64,000 nt of DNA, from NCBI RefSeq assembly GCF_002943565.1, contig NZ_PJCH01000001.1:1-64000 (forward strand). The letters are read 5' to 3'. Made by a program: the position numbers and the translations under genes. Of the stretch, positions 51,587 through 60,699 are shown one piece after another. How positions within the stretch are numbered: the first letter of the stretch is position 1; every line of letters starts with the position of its first letter. Source of the DNA: Hyphococcus luteus (lineage in GTDB: Bacteria; Pseudomonadota; Alphaproteobacteria; Caulobacterales; Parvularculaceae). The notes below the pieces were generated by a model. That model saw only the letters and a program-made list of their open reading frames with translations. It made no database searches and was not told where the DNA came from.

Positions 51587-53056
51587 CTAAGCGGGAACGG
51601 CGGCGCCTTCGGGCGCCGCTTTCTTTTTGCGGACAAGCGCAATGCCGAAAAAGCCGTAAAGGATCGCCAATATCGGGTTCAAGAGATTGACGAAAGCGAA
51701 AGGCAGATAATCGAGCGTCGGCACGCCAAGCGCGCCGGCCATAAACACGCCGCAGGTCGTCCACGGCACCAGCGCCGACGTCATCGTGCCGGCGTCCTCG
51801 ACCGTGCGCGAGAGATTAACCGGCGCCAGGCCGCGTTTTTTATATTCCTTCAGATACATACGGCCGGGGATGATGATCGCCATATATTGCGTAGCGGAGA
51901 AAATATTCATGGCGATAGCGCTGAACACCGTCGCCATAACCAGCGAGCCGACGCCGCGAATGCGGTCGATAAGCGGCGCCGTCAGCTTTTCGAGCAACCC
52001 CGTCGCCTCCATGGAGGCCGCAAAGCTCAACGCGGCGATCACCATCCAGATAATGCTCAGCATGCTCGCCATGCCGCCGCGCGTTAACAGCCGGTCGAGT
52101 TCAGCGTCGCCGAGATTGGATTGAAAGCCGGTGGACAAGGCCTGCCAGACGCCTTTCAGCATCGCCGCGGCGAGGGGAAGATCATGAGCCGGGTCGGCGA
52201 AAGCGCGCACGATCTCCGGCTGGCGGATGACGGCGACAAGCCCGCCCAGAAGCGCGCCGAAGGCAATCGTCGGGTAAGGCGGGAATTTGCGGATCGCCAG
52301 CACGAAAACCACGACCAACGGCGCCATGGTGAGAGGGCCGAGATCGTACGCCGCTTTCAGGGTTTCCCGCGTTTCGGCGATGGCCTCGACGGGCGCCGCC
52401 GCCCCGCCCTGGGCCAGGGAAAAACCGGCGAAGATCAGCGTTGCAATGACCAGCGATGGAATCGTCGTCGTCAGCATGTGACGCACATGATCGAAGAGAT
52501 TAACCCCGACCACCGCCGAAGCCAGGTTCGTTGAATCCGACAGCGGCGAAAGCTTGTCGCCGAAATAAGAGCCGCCGACGACGGCGCCGGCCGTCACCGC
52601 AGGCGAAAGGCCCATGATCGTCGCCGCCCCCACAAGCGCGAGCCCCACGGTGCCCGCCGTCGTCCAGGATGAACCAATGGAAACGGAAACGCAGGCGCAG
52701 ATGATCGCCGCCGCTGGATAGAACCATTGCGGACTGATGAGCCCGAGCCCGTAATAGATCATCGCCGGCGCCGTGCCCGACATCATCCAGGTCCCGATCA
52801 GCGCGCCGACAGCAAGAAGAATGAGCGAGGCGGGAATGGCGCGCGAGACGGAATGAATCACCGCCTCTTCCAGCTCGCCCCATTTCATGCCGTAAGAAAG
52901 ACCGACGATATTGGCGGCGCCGGCGGCGGCGAGAAGCGCGATCTGCGCCGGGCCCGCCGCGGAAGCGTCGCCGAAAAGCCAGACGGCGCAGCCCATCAGG
53001 CCAATCAGGACAAGCGCCGGAATGAGCGCGACGGCGAAGGGAACGGGTTTCATCAT
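51587..53056 (-). CDS. Na+/H+ antiporter, NhaC family
   Basis: A 489-residue inner-membrane antiporter with about 11-12 helices. Diagnostic stretches are SIGSSWTTAGTVGLALVG, GGSYFGDKLSPLSDSTNLAS and LVPWTTCGVFMAGALGVPTLDYLPFAF. Members exchange Na+ for H+ or couple to organic acids. Last of a four-gene minus-strand run DUF849-GNAT-CehA-NhaC, 21 bases after CehA, so a role in moving a substrate of that run is possible. Confidence 0.88.
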   Translation of the reverse strand: MMKPVPFAVALIPALVLIGLMGCAVWLFGDASAAGPAQIALLAAAGAANIVGLSYGMKWGELEEAVIHSVSRAIPASLILLAVGALIGTWMMSGTAPAMIYYGLGLISPQWFYPAAAIICACVSVSIGSSWTTAGTVGLALVGAATIMGLSPAVTAGAVVGGSYFGDKLSPLSDSTNLASAVVGVNLFDHVRHMLTTTIPSLVIATLIFAGFSLAQGGAAAPVEAIAETRETLKAAYDLGPLTMAPLVVVFVLAIRKFPPYPTIAFGALLGGLVAVIRQPEIVRAFADPAHDLPLAAAMLKGVWQALSTGFQSNLGDAELDRLLTRGGMASMLSIIWMVIAALSFAASMEATGLLEKLTAPLIDRIRGVGSLVMATVFSAIAMNIFSATQYMAIIIPGRMYLKEYKKRGLAPVNLSRTVEDAGTMTSALVPWTTCGVFMAGALGVPTLDYLPFAFVNLLNPILAILYGFFGIALVRKKKAAPEGAAVPA

Positions 53057-53077
53057 GCCTGTTTCTCGCTTCTCATC

Positions 53078-55627
53078 TTAGCGGCGCCTTTCAAACGCCC
53101 GGCGCGCCTTTTTGAGATTAGCGAGGACTGCGTCGCGCTCTTCTTCGGTGTTATAGGAGCCGTCTTCGGCGACCGCTTCAAGCTTTTCGATCCAGGCGAT
53201 GAAATACTCCGCCGCCTCACGCGAGCGAACCGGCTTGCCGCCGATCGCAACATAGATCGGCGAGGTCGTGGCGTAAGGATAAGCATCGAACACAAGCGGC
53301 GAAGATGTTTCCGACACGGCGCGCAAGGTCACCCAGGCGCTGGCGTCGAGCGTCAGCTCGCCTTCAACAGAGGCGGACTTGCCGTCCTCGGAAAGCGGGA
53401 TCGACTGCGCAACGTCGCCATTGACGATGATGTCGAGGGAAGAAACCGGCGCGATGGAGGCGAGCGCGGCCTTGTATTTGAAAGTGTGTCTGCCTTTGCC
53501 GCGCTTCAACTCGTCGCCGGGCTCCGCGCCGTCCAATGTAAGGCTCACTAGCGGCCCGTTGGTGGCGATGCTCTTGCCGGCTTTCAGCGCCGTCATGAAA
53601 TTTTCAACTTCCTCTTGCGGGTCGTCTGAAGCCGCCGCGTCCACGAGCGTGCGGTTAAGCCCCAAGGGCCCGCGCAGGGAAGAATAATTCGTCATCGCGT
53701 CGGTGCCGCCGGCGGCGGGAATGCGCAGCCCCGTATTGAGGAGCTTGTGCCAGACGCTTTCGGTCGCCAGCGGATCGGAGAAGCCGACAATCTCGATGTA
53801 ATCCATCTTTCCAAGCGCAGCGTTGACCGGCAAAGCGTGCGACAGCTTGCGTTCGGAAAACGGATCAGGCGCCGGCGCGTCGAAGGGATGGACATAGCCC
53901 ACAAGTGCGCCTTGCGCATGCGCAAGGTCGGCGACCGTCGTATTGTCCGGATAGTAAGAATGGAGCGCAGTCTTCGGGTAAGCGACATAATCGCCGAGGA
54001 GGTAATGATCCTTGAGGCCGATCAATCCTAAATGTCCCCACAGGCTGGTGTGATATTCCTGACCATTAAGGATCGTCGCATCCGAGCCTTCGGGGCTAAA
54101 CGCCTCCGGCGAGAAATAATCGATATCGGGAATGCGCTGTTCCTTGTTGACGATCAGATTGAAGACAAGATCGAGGTCTTCCGCATCCGCCTGTTTTGCG
54201 AGCTTCGCCGGCGTCATGCGATAGGCGCCGCCGTAATTCATATGCACGTGAACGTCGCCGGACAGCCAGCCGTCAAAGGCGTTCGCGTTAAGCAGCGGTT
54301 TCAGCGTCGCCGTCGCAATCGCGGTCTTGTCACGCTCCACGGCCACTTTCACGGTCTCGGTCCCATAGCGCACGCCGCGCCAGATGGTGATTTCGCTTGT
54401 CCCCGGCGGAACGACGATGAAACTCTCGCCGTCAGAATGAAAATAGCGCGGCTCGCTCGCAGAGAACGCGCGGTCATAGCCATCATCGGCATGGATCATA
54501 ACGCCGTCCGGCGCGTAATAGCGCCCGTCCGGCCCTTTCACGCTGACGCGCGCCGGCGCCTGCTGGCCTTTTTCATCCGTAATACGCAGTTGCACGCCGC
54601 CGACCGGCGACGCGTACCGTTTCGTCTTAATGTCGAGCGTGTGTTTCGCGCCGTCGATCACCTCCTGAATGACGATCTTGAGGCCGCCCTCTTCATTGGA
54701 GACATAGGCGATGCGTTTGCCGTCCGGCGACCAGCGCGCATTGGCGATGTCGAATTCGCCATAGGAAAAAGCGAGCGGATAACCGCCAGGCTCGGCGTAA
54801 GTCATCCAGAGCTGGTGCCATTGCCGGCCGGAAAAAGAAGAATAAGCGATGCGATAACCGTCCGGCGACCAATCGGGCCGGGTCTTCCATGCCGTTTCTT
54901 CGCTGACAAGCAGCTTGGCCGATTCGCTGCGGTCCACGGGCTGCACGTAAATCGATCCGGTGCCGTAACCGATTTCCGGATTGGCGACGAAGACAAGGCT
55001 CTCGCCGTCCGGCGACCAGGCGGGGCTCAGCTCATGATCGATCTGGGAATAATAATAGCGCGGATCTTCGCTTGCGCGTTCCGGACGCCAGCGTTCGCTT
55101 TTCCATTCGCCTTTTTCGAGGCTCGCTAAGGCGATGTGAAAATGGCCGGTCTCGTCCGTCGTGACATAGGCGATGCGCTTTCCGTCCGGGGACCAGCGCG
55201 GGTCGAGATTGACGGCGCCGTTTGACGTCGCCGCCGTCTCTTTCCCCGAGCGAAGATCGCGAATAACGAGTTCATAGGCGTCATCCAAATAACGGGTGAA
55301 GACAACCCGTTTTCCGTCGGGCGAGACATCCGGCTGATAATCATAACCGGCGCTTTGGGTCAGCTGGCGCGCGGCGCCGTCGCCGATGCGCTGGCGCCAG
55401 AGCCTGCCTTGCATGGAATAGACGAGACTTTTCCCGTCCACCGTCCAGTCGAGCGAAGACGGCCCGCTCGTGAGATGCGGCACATACATTTCCCGCCAGT
55501 AATAGCTGTGCGGAATCTTCACCTGTTTGAGGACAGGCTCCCGGCCTTGCGCCTGCGCGCCCGAAGTGAACGGCAGAGGCAGCAGCAGCAGCAGCAGCGC
55601 AATCAGGACAGGCAGGATTCTGGTCAT
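53078..55627 (-). CDS. beta-propeller/CehA-McbA fusion metallohydrolase, exported
   Basis: An 849-residue protein with signal peptide (LPVLIALLLLLLPLPFTSGAQA). Repeats of the TolB/PD40 type (DVSPDGKRVVF; RWSPDGKRIAYV; AWSPDGESLVFVA; DWSPDGYRIAYSSF; RWSPDGKRIAYVS) make a propeller over about residues 60-330. A CehA/McbA PHP-like domain then begins near WLSGDVHVHMNYGGAY (about 460), with further metal-site text GQEYHTSLWGH and VGYVHPFD. Relatives cleave carbaryl or microcin-type esters; the native substrate is unknown. Predicted periplasmic. Confidence 0.85.
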   Translation of the reverse strand: MTRILPVLIALLLLLLPLPFTSGAQAQGREPVLKQVKIPHSYYWREMYVPHLTSGPSSLDWTVDGKSLVYSMQGRLWRQRIGDGAARQLTQSAGYDYQPDVSPDGKRVVFTRYLDDAYELVIRDLRSGKETAATSNGAVNLDPRWSPDGKRIAYVTTDETGHFHIALASLEKGEWKSERWRPERASEDPRYYYSQIDHELSPAWSPDGESLVFVANPEIGYGTGSIYVQPVDRSESAKLLVSEETAWKTRPDWSPDGYRIAYSSFSGRQWHQLWMTYAEPGGYPLAFSYGEFDIANARWSPDGKRIAYVSNEEGGLKIVIQEVIDGAKHTLDIKTKRYASPVGGVQLRITDEKGQQAPARVSVKGPDGRYYAPDGVMIHADDGYDRAFSASEPRYFHSDGESFIVVPPGTSEITIWRGVRYGTETVKVAVERDKTAIATATLKPLLNANAFDGWLSGDVHVHMNYGGAYRMTPAKLAKQADAEDLDLVFNLIVNKEQRIPDIDYFSPEAFSPEGSDATILNGQEYHTSLWGHLGLIGLKDHYLLGDYVAYPKTALHSYYPDNTTVADLAHAQGALVGYVHPFDAPAPDPFSERKLSHALPVNAALGKMDYIEIVGFSDPLATESVWHKLLNTGLRIPAAGGTDAMTNYSSLRGPLGLNRTLVDAAASDDPQEEVENFMTALKAGKSIATNGPLVSLTLDGAEPGDELKRGKGRHTFKYKAALASIAPVSSLDIIVNGDVAQSIPLSEDGKSASVEGELTLDASAWVTLRAVSETSSPLVFDAYPYATTSPIYVAIGGKPVRSREAAEYFIAWIEKLEAVAEDGSYNTEEERDAVLANLKKARRAFERRR

Positions 55628-55650
55628 CTCTTTCTCCCGATCATGCGCGC

Positions 55651-56136
55651 TTATTCCGTTTCCGCAAAAGCGTCGAATGCATCGCCATCAAGTTTGAAAA
55701 TCCGGTCGCGCTCGACTTCCGTAAAGCGGAGCCGTTTATAAAACCGCGCGCCTTCAAGATTGTCGCGGTCAACCGCAAGCCGCAAATAGACCGCGCCCAT
55801 GGCTTTGGCTTCACGCGCCAGCTGCGCGATCAGCTTTTCGCCGACGCCGCGCCCGCGCGCTTCCGGTTTCACGTAAATATCCTGCAGATAGACGCCGCGC
55901 TTGCCGCGCCAGGTCGAAAACTCAGGGAAATAAAGCGCGAGACCAATGATTTCACCACCGCATTCCGCAATCAGCGCTCGAAAATCCGGCGCATCACCGA
56001 AACCGTGACGCTTTACATCCTCGACCGACAGAACGTGCGCCGGCCCGTCGACATCGCGCGCCAGCGCCGCGATCATCGCTTGAATGTCGCCCGCATCGTC
56101 CGGCGCCGCTTTGCGAATGATGACATCCCCGGCCAT
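55651..56136 (-). CDS. GNAT N-acetyltransferase, diamine-acetyltransferase-like
   Basis: A 161-residue acetyl-CoA-dependent transferase. IRKAAPDDAGDIQAMIAALA, the STWRGKRGVYLQDIYVKPEARG beta4-alpha3 region with the pyrophosphate loop RGRGVGEKL, and AVDRDNLEGARFYKRLRF give the GNAT fold. The GVYLQDIYVKP wording is close to spermidine/spermine (thialysine) acetyltransferases. Three bases after DUF849. An amine substrate is likely but not shown. Confidence 0.85.
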   Translation of the reverse strand: MAGDVIIRKAAPDDAGDIQAMIAALARDVDGPAHVLSVEDVKRHGFGDAPDFRALIAECGGEIIGLALYFPEFSTWRGKRGVYLQDIYVKPEARGRGVGEKLIAQLAREAKAMGAVYLRLAVDRDNLEGARFYKRLRFTEVERDRIFKLDGDAFDAFAETE

Positions 56137-56139
56137 AGG

Positions 56140-57117
56140 CTAGAATTTGACCCTGTTCCGGCCCTTCAAGGCAAGGAGCGCGCGCGTTTCGTCAGGGGTC
56201 GCGGCCTCAAGGCCAAGCTCCTCGACAATGCGGCGGATCTTGCCGACCTGCTCCGCATTCGATTGCGCCAGAACGCCCGGCGCAATGGTGAGATTGTCTT
56301 CAAGCCCCACGCGCACATTGCCGCCCATGATGGCGCCCATGGCCGCCATGGCCATTTGCCTGCCGCCGGCGGCCAGCACCGAGAAGTGATAATCGCAAGG
56401 AATGACCCGGTCGGCGCAGTTTTTCATGGCGACAAGATTTTCAACGCTTGCGCCCGCGCCGCCGAGAACGCCGAGCACGAACTGGATATAGAGCGGCGGC
56501 TTGACAAGCCCGTTCTTTACATAAAAGCCGAGCGTTTCGACCTGGCCGAGATCGTAGCATTCGAACTCGAACCTGGCGCTGCGCTGCTTCCCGAGATCGT
56601 CGAGGATGGTTTCAATGTCTTCGAAGGTGTTCTTGAACACTGTCCGGCGCGTCGCATCGAGCAGGTCCGGCTCCCAATTATGTTGCCACTCGGAATATTT
56701 ATCGAGCATCGGGAATGTGCCGAAATTCATCGAGCCCATATTGAGCGAACACATTTCCGGTTCGGTTTCGCGCGGCGCGGCGAGGCGCGCATCGAGCGGC
56801 ATCACCGAACTGCCGCCCGTCGAAATATTGATGATCGCGTCCGTTTCTTCATGGATGCGTTTCAGGAAGGGCCGGAAATGCGCCGGGTCTGCGCTCGGCT
56901 GGCCGGTTTCAGGGTCGCGGGCGTGAAGATGGATGATCGCCGCCCCCGCCCGGGCCGCCTCGATGGAGGCTTCGGCGATCTCATCGGTTGTGATCGGCAG
57001 GGCCGGCGACATGCTCGGCGTATGGATCGAGCCCGTCACGGCGCAGGTGATGATCACCTTCCGAGCCGGTTTTGCGCGATTTTCCTGGGGTGAAACGCCG
57101 TTTTCTGAAATTTTCAT
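56140..57117 (-). CDS. beta-keto acid cleavage enzyme (BKACE, DUF849)
   Basis: A 325-residue TIM-barrel metalloenzyme that cleaves a beta-keto acid with acetyl-CoA to acetoacetate plus a new acyl-CoA (3-keto-5-aminohexanoate cleavage enzyme is the prototype). Seen are ITCAVTGSIHTPSMSPALPIT, the zinc motif IIHLHARDPETGQPS, NISTGGS and GLEDNLTIAPG. Many members act in lysine or carnitine-type degradation. The ATG at 57117 is taken as start; 12 upstream codons are in frame without support. Divergent from a LysR gene across 78 bases. Confidence 0.88.
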   Translation of the reverse strand: MKISENGVSPQENRAKPARKVIITCAVTGSIHTPSMSPALPITTDEIAEASIEAARAGAAIIHLHARDPETGQPSADPAHFRPFLKRIHEETDAIINISTGGSSVMPLDARLAAPRETEPEMCSLNMGSMNFGTFPMLDKYSEWQHNWEPDLLDATRRTVFKNTFEDIETILDDLGKQRSARFEFECYDLGQVETLGFYVKNGLVKPPLYIQFVLGVLGGAGASVENLVAMKNCADRVIPCDYHFSVLAAGGRQMAMAAMGAIMGGNVRVGLEDNLTIAPGVLAQSNAEQVGKIRRIVEELGLEAATPDETRALLALKGRNRVKF

Positions 57118-57195
57118 ATTGCCTGACCGCCCTGTCTTCAGGCATTCTGTCAATCAATGAGGCGCTTTTCAATTATAGTATAAAGGAATGCGGCC
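57118..57195. promoter_or_regulatory. divergent promoter region, LysR/BKACE
   Basis: 78 AT-richer bases between the two genes. TTCAATTATAGTATAAAG includes a TATAGT-like -10 toward the LysR gene and T-N11-A spacings compatible with a LysR box. Only one such region exists between the two divergent groups, so it probably controls both. Confidence 0.4.
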
Positions 57196-58212
57196 ATGAC
57201 GCCGGCGAACGAAACGGAGTTCACGCGGGACGCGGAAGATCTCGCCTGGCGGCTCGACTGGAACCTTCTGCGCTCCTTCATGGTGATCATGGATGTGGGC
57301 AGCATCACCGAAGCGGCGCGCCGGCTCGATCTGAAACAGCCGACAGTTTCGAACGCGCTGCGCCGCCTCGAAGAAACGCTCGGCCGCCGTCTTATCGAAC
57401 GGGGGCCGCGCAGTTTCGAGCCTACATCGCATGGGCGCGCTCTCTACGATCAAGTCGCGCAAATGTTCGGTTCTATCGAACGGCTCACTGCGATTCTCGA
57501 GGAGGAGATCGAGGATGTGAGCGGCACGGTGGCGATCGCCATGGCGACGCATGTGACGACGCCGCTGATCGATGAAACGCTGACGGAGTTTCAGACGCGT
57601 TACCCCAACACGACCATCTCGATCACCGTGAATTCAAGCCGCAATATTATCGACATGATCCGCGCCAAACGCAGCGCCATCGGCGTCTGTCTTGTGCGCG
57701 AGCAGGAGCCGCCGCTTGAATATCATCATCTGTTCCGCGAAAGCTTCGGCTTTTTCTGCGGCCCGCCGCACCATCTTTTCGGACGGGAAGGATTGACGGT
57801 TGAGGATTTGCAGGGCGAGCGCAGCGTGTCTTTCGATACCGACAGGATTGAAGACGTCTTGCGCCCCATAGCGATGCTGCGCGAGAGCGCGGCTTTCGCC
57901 TGGCCGCCGGCGGGCGTCTCCAACAACCTCGAAGAAGTCCGGCGCATGTGCATCGCCGGCCTTGGGATTGCCGCCCTGCCCGTCCATGTGATGGAGCGCG
58001 ACGTGCGCGATGGCCTTCTCTGGCGGCTGCCGCCTTATGAAAGCGCGCCGGAGATCGACATCTACGCCGTCTGCAATCCGGATACGCAGTTGAACCGGGC
58101 GGAACAGGAATTTTTGCGGATGCTCGTCAACCGCATTGAAACGACTCCGCTTGCCGAACGGGTCTACGGCAATGGCGCGCGCGCCGCTGCAAAACAATCC
58201 GCTCATGCCTGA
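57196..58212 (+). CDS. LysR-family transcriptional regulator
   Basis: 338 residues. N-terminal winged helix-turn-helix (LRSFMVIMDVGSITEAARRL, KQPTVSNALRRLEETLGRRLI, about residues 25-82) and a periplasmic-binding-like effector domain. Unusual in carrying about 20 residues before the HTH. Divergent from BKACE and co-directional with the aminotransferase 27 bases downstream, so it is the likely regulator of both groups; the effector is unknown. Confidence 0.9.
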   Translation: MTPANETEFTRDAEDLAWRLDWNLLRSFMVIMDVGSITEAARRLDLKQPTVSNALRRLEETLGRRLIERGPRSFEPTSHGRALYDQVAQMFGSIERLTAILEEEIEDVSGTVAIAMATHVTTPLIDETLTEFQTRYPNTTISITVNSSRNIIDMIRAKRSAIGVCLVREQEPPLEYHHLFRESFGFFCGPPHHLFGREGLTVEDLQGERSVSFDTDRIEDVLRPIAMLRESAAFAWPPAGVSNNLEEVRRMCIAGLGIAALPVHVMERDVRDGLLWRLPPYESAPEIDIYAVCNPDTQLNRAEQEFLRMLVNRIETTPLAERVYGNGARAAAKQSAHA

Positions 58213-58239
58213 GACAGCTTCTTAGAACAGCGCTTTTTT

Positions 58240-59619
58240 ATGAACGCCATCCCCGCGGAACTCTTTGACTGGTCGCAGAACGCGCCGTCGCATCTTTTCT
58301 ATCAGACCGGCGGGCGCCGGCCTTTCATTGAACGCGCCGAAGGCGTTTACATCTGGGACGCGCAAGGCCGGCGTTTTCTCGACGGATCCTCCGGCGCCAT
58401 GGTTTCGAATATCGGCCATGGCAATAAGCGCGTGCTCGATGCGATGCGCGACCAGATGAATGCGACGACCTTCGGCTATCGCCTGCATTTCGAAAACGAA
58501 CCGGCCGAACGCCTCGCCTCCGTCCTGTCAAAACTTTCCCCGCAAGGGCTCGACCGGGTTTTCTTTGCGTCGGGCGGTTCGGAAGCGGTCGAAAGCTGCA
58601 TCAAACTGGCGCGCCAATATGCGCTTGCAAAAGGGGAAACGAAACGCACGGAAGTGATTTCACGCTTCCCCTCCTATCACGGCTCGACTTTCGGCGCCCT
58701 CGCCGTCACCGGTTACGGCCCTCTAAACGATCCTTTTGCGCCCATGGTTCGCGAGATGCCGAAGATCCCCGCCCCGCGGGCTTACCTCGACCGCGATAAT
58801 TCAAGCGACGAAGCGCGGGGGCTGCGTTATGCGGACATGCTGCGCGGCAAGATCGAAGAGCTCGGCCCCGAAAACGTCCTCGCTTTCATCATGGAGCCGG
58901 TGGGCGGCGCCTCCACCGGCGCGCTCGTCGCGCCCGACAGCTATTACCAGCGCGTACGCGACATCTGCGACGACTATGGCGTTCTTCTTATCTATGACGA
59001 AGTCATGACCGGCGTCGGACGCACCGGAACATTTCTCGCCGCTGAGCACTGGGGCCAGTCACCGGACATTATCGCGCTCTCGAAAGGCCTCGGCGCCGGC
59101 TATGTCCCGCTCGGCGCCATGATCGCCCGGCGCGACATCGTCGATCCGGTCGTGGCGAATGGCGGATTCATGCATGGCTACACCTATGCGGGCAACCCGC
59201 TCGCCTGCGCCGCCGGCCTCGCTGTCATCCGCGAAATTTATGAACAGGATTTGATGGCGAATACGGCGCGCATTGGCGCTTTGTTAAAATCGCGCCTGGA
59301 CAATCTGACAGCGCGCTTTCCGTTTATCGGCGACGTGCGCGGCAAGGGGCTGTTGCTTGCCTTCGAACTCGTCGCCAACCGCGAAACCATGACGCCGCTG
59401 CCGAAAGACGCGAACGCCTTCGCAAAGCTCGTCGAATACGCTTATGAGGAACAGCTCATCATCTATTCGCGGCGCACGCACGGCGGTTATGAAGGCGATC
59501 ACTTCCTCGTCTGTCCGCCTATGATCGCGACTGAGTCCCATGTCGATGAAATCATGGAGAAACTCACGAAATCGCTCGACCGCCTCGCCGGCGAATTGAA
59601 ACTCCCCGTCAATGGATAG
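58240..59619 (+). CDS. class III PLP-dependent aminotransferase
   Basis: 459 residues of the omega-amino acid:pyruvate/AGAT-type subgroup. FLDGSSGAMVSNIGHG near the N terminus, SGGSEAVESCIKLARQY (cofactor phosphate), LIYDEVMTGVGRTG (Asp binding the pyridine N) and the Schiff-base lysine in IIALSKGLGAGYVPLGAM are all present. Typical substrates are terminal amines, beta- or omega-amino acids. Followed after 16 bases by an acetylpolyamine-amidohydrolase-like gene. Specific substrate inferred as an amine from context only. Confidence 0.88.
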   Translation: MNAIPAELFDWSQNAPSHLFYQTGGRRPFIERAEGVYIWDAQGRRFLDGSSGAMVSNIGHGNKRVLDAMRDQMNATTFGYRLHFENEPAERLASVLSKLSPQGLDRVFFASGGSEAVESCIKLARQYALAKGETKRTEVISRFPSYHGSTFGALAVTGYGPLNDPFAPMVREMPKIPAPRAYLDRDNSSDEARGLRYADMLRGKIEELGPENVLAFIMEPVGGASTGALVAPDSYYQRVRDICDDYGVLLIYDEVMTGVGRTGTFLAAEHWGQSPDIIALSKGLGAGYVPLGAMIARRDIVDPVVANGGFMHGYTYAGNPLACAAGLAVIREIYEQDLMANTARIGALLKSRLDNLTARFPFIGDVRGKGLLLAFELVANRETMTPLPKDANAFAKLVEYAYEEQLIIYSRRTHGGYEGDHFLVCPPMIATESHVDEIMEKLTKSLDRLAGELKLPVNG

Positions 59620-59635
59620 AGTCAATAGATAGACC

Positions 59636-60664
59636 ATGAAAGCCGTCCTCGCCGAAACCGAACAGAAACGCCATTACCCGCCTTCTTATCTCGTCAATGG
59701 CGTGATGGAGGCGAACCCCGAACGGCCCGAACGCGTCGAACTCCTGCTTCAGGGCGTCAAAGACGCCGGGCTCGACCTCGTCCGGCCGGAAAATTACGAC
59801 GCCGCGCCGATCCTCGCCGTCCATTCAAAGCGCTATCTCGATTTTCTCGCCCGCGCCCATGAGCGCTGGGCGCGCATCCCGGGCGCGTCGGAAGCGGTGA
59901 CGCCGAACGTTCATCCCTTGCGCCGCGGCGGTTATCCGGCGTCGGTCGTGGCGCAAGCCGGCTGGCACATGATCGACGCGTCCGCGCCGATTTCCGCCGA
60001 CACATGGGAAAGCGCGCAGTGGAGCGCATGGACCGCAGCGCATGCGGCGAAGCTTGTGTTGCAAGGCGAGCGGGCAGCCTATGCGCTCTGCCGCCCGCCC
60101 GGACACCATGCGGGGGCGGAGACCGCCGGCGGGTTCTGTTATCTCAACAATACGGCCATCGCCGCGGAAGTTTTACGCAAAGACCACGATCGCGTCGCCA
60201 TCCTCGATGTAGATTTGCATCACGGCAACGGCACACAAGACATCTTCTATAACCGCGGCGACGTTCTGACCGTTTCCATTCACGCCGATCCGGTGCGGTT
60301 TTATCCGTTCTTCTGGGGCTACGCTGACGAGACCGGCGAAGACGGCGGCGACGGCGCCAATCTCAACCTGCCGCTGCCGCGCGGATCGAAAGACGACGCT
60401 TTTCTGGACGCGCTTGGCGCCGCCCTAAAAAAGATTGAAGACTTCGGGCCTGATGCGCTTGTCATCGCGCTCGGCCTCGACGCCTATGAAGGCGACCCCA
60501 TCGCCGGACTCGCGGTGACGTCCGGCGGTTTCGCCCGGATCGGCGAAGCCATCGGCGGCGCGTTAAAACTGCCGACCGTCATCATTCAGGAAGGCGGCTA
60601 TCCTTGCGACGAATTGGGAAGCAATCTCGCCGCATTTCTTGGGGGACATCAAAGCCGCAGATAA
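59636..60664 (+). CDS. acetylpolyamine-amidohydrolase-like HDAC-family deacetylase
   Basis: 342 residues of the arginase-deacetylase fold. The catalytic His pair is in CRPPGHHAG (157-158), zinc ligands are D193 and H195 in LDVDLHHGNG and D282 in LGLDAYEGDP. The long N-terminal loop and ETAGGFCYLNN text match bacterial acetylpolyamine amidohydrolases, which remove acetyl groups from N-acetylputrescine/cadaverine. Combined with an amine acetyltransferase and aminotransferase next door, an acetylated-amine cycle is plausible. Confidence 0.85.
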   Translation: MKAVLAETEQKRHYPPSYLVNGVMEANPERPERVELLLQGVKDAGLDLVRPENYDAAPILAVHSKRYLDFLARAHERWARIPGASEAVTPNVHPLRRGGYPASVVAQAGWHMIDASAPISADTWESAQWSAWTAAHAAKLVLQGERAAYALCRPPGHHAGAETAGGFCYLNNTAIAAEVLRKDHDRVAILDVDLHHGNGTQDIFYNRGDVLTVSIHADPVRFYPFFWGYADETGEDGGDGANLNLPLPRGSKDDAFLDALGAALKKIEDFGPDALVIALGLDAYEGDPIAGLAVTSGGFARIGEAIGGALKLPTVIIQEGGYPCDELGSNLAAFLGGHQSRR

Positions 60665-60672
60665 TCTGCGGC
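60654..60672. terminator. palindrome after the deacetylase stop
   Basis: GCCGCAGAT and ATCTGCGGC are perfect 9-base arms with a single A between, followed by GTGCTTTT. Overlaps the deacetylase stop and lies 28 bases before the peptidase start, so it may attenuate read-through into the peptidase gene. Confidence 0.5.
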
Positions 60673-60699
60673 GTGCTTTTATTAAAGGAGATCATTTTC

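Noticed and set aside
49591-51642. 683-codon minus-strand open frame
   Set aside because: Antisense to the M16 and Rieske genes, a consequence of the high GC content; its translation is Arg/Gly/His-rich without domains.
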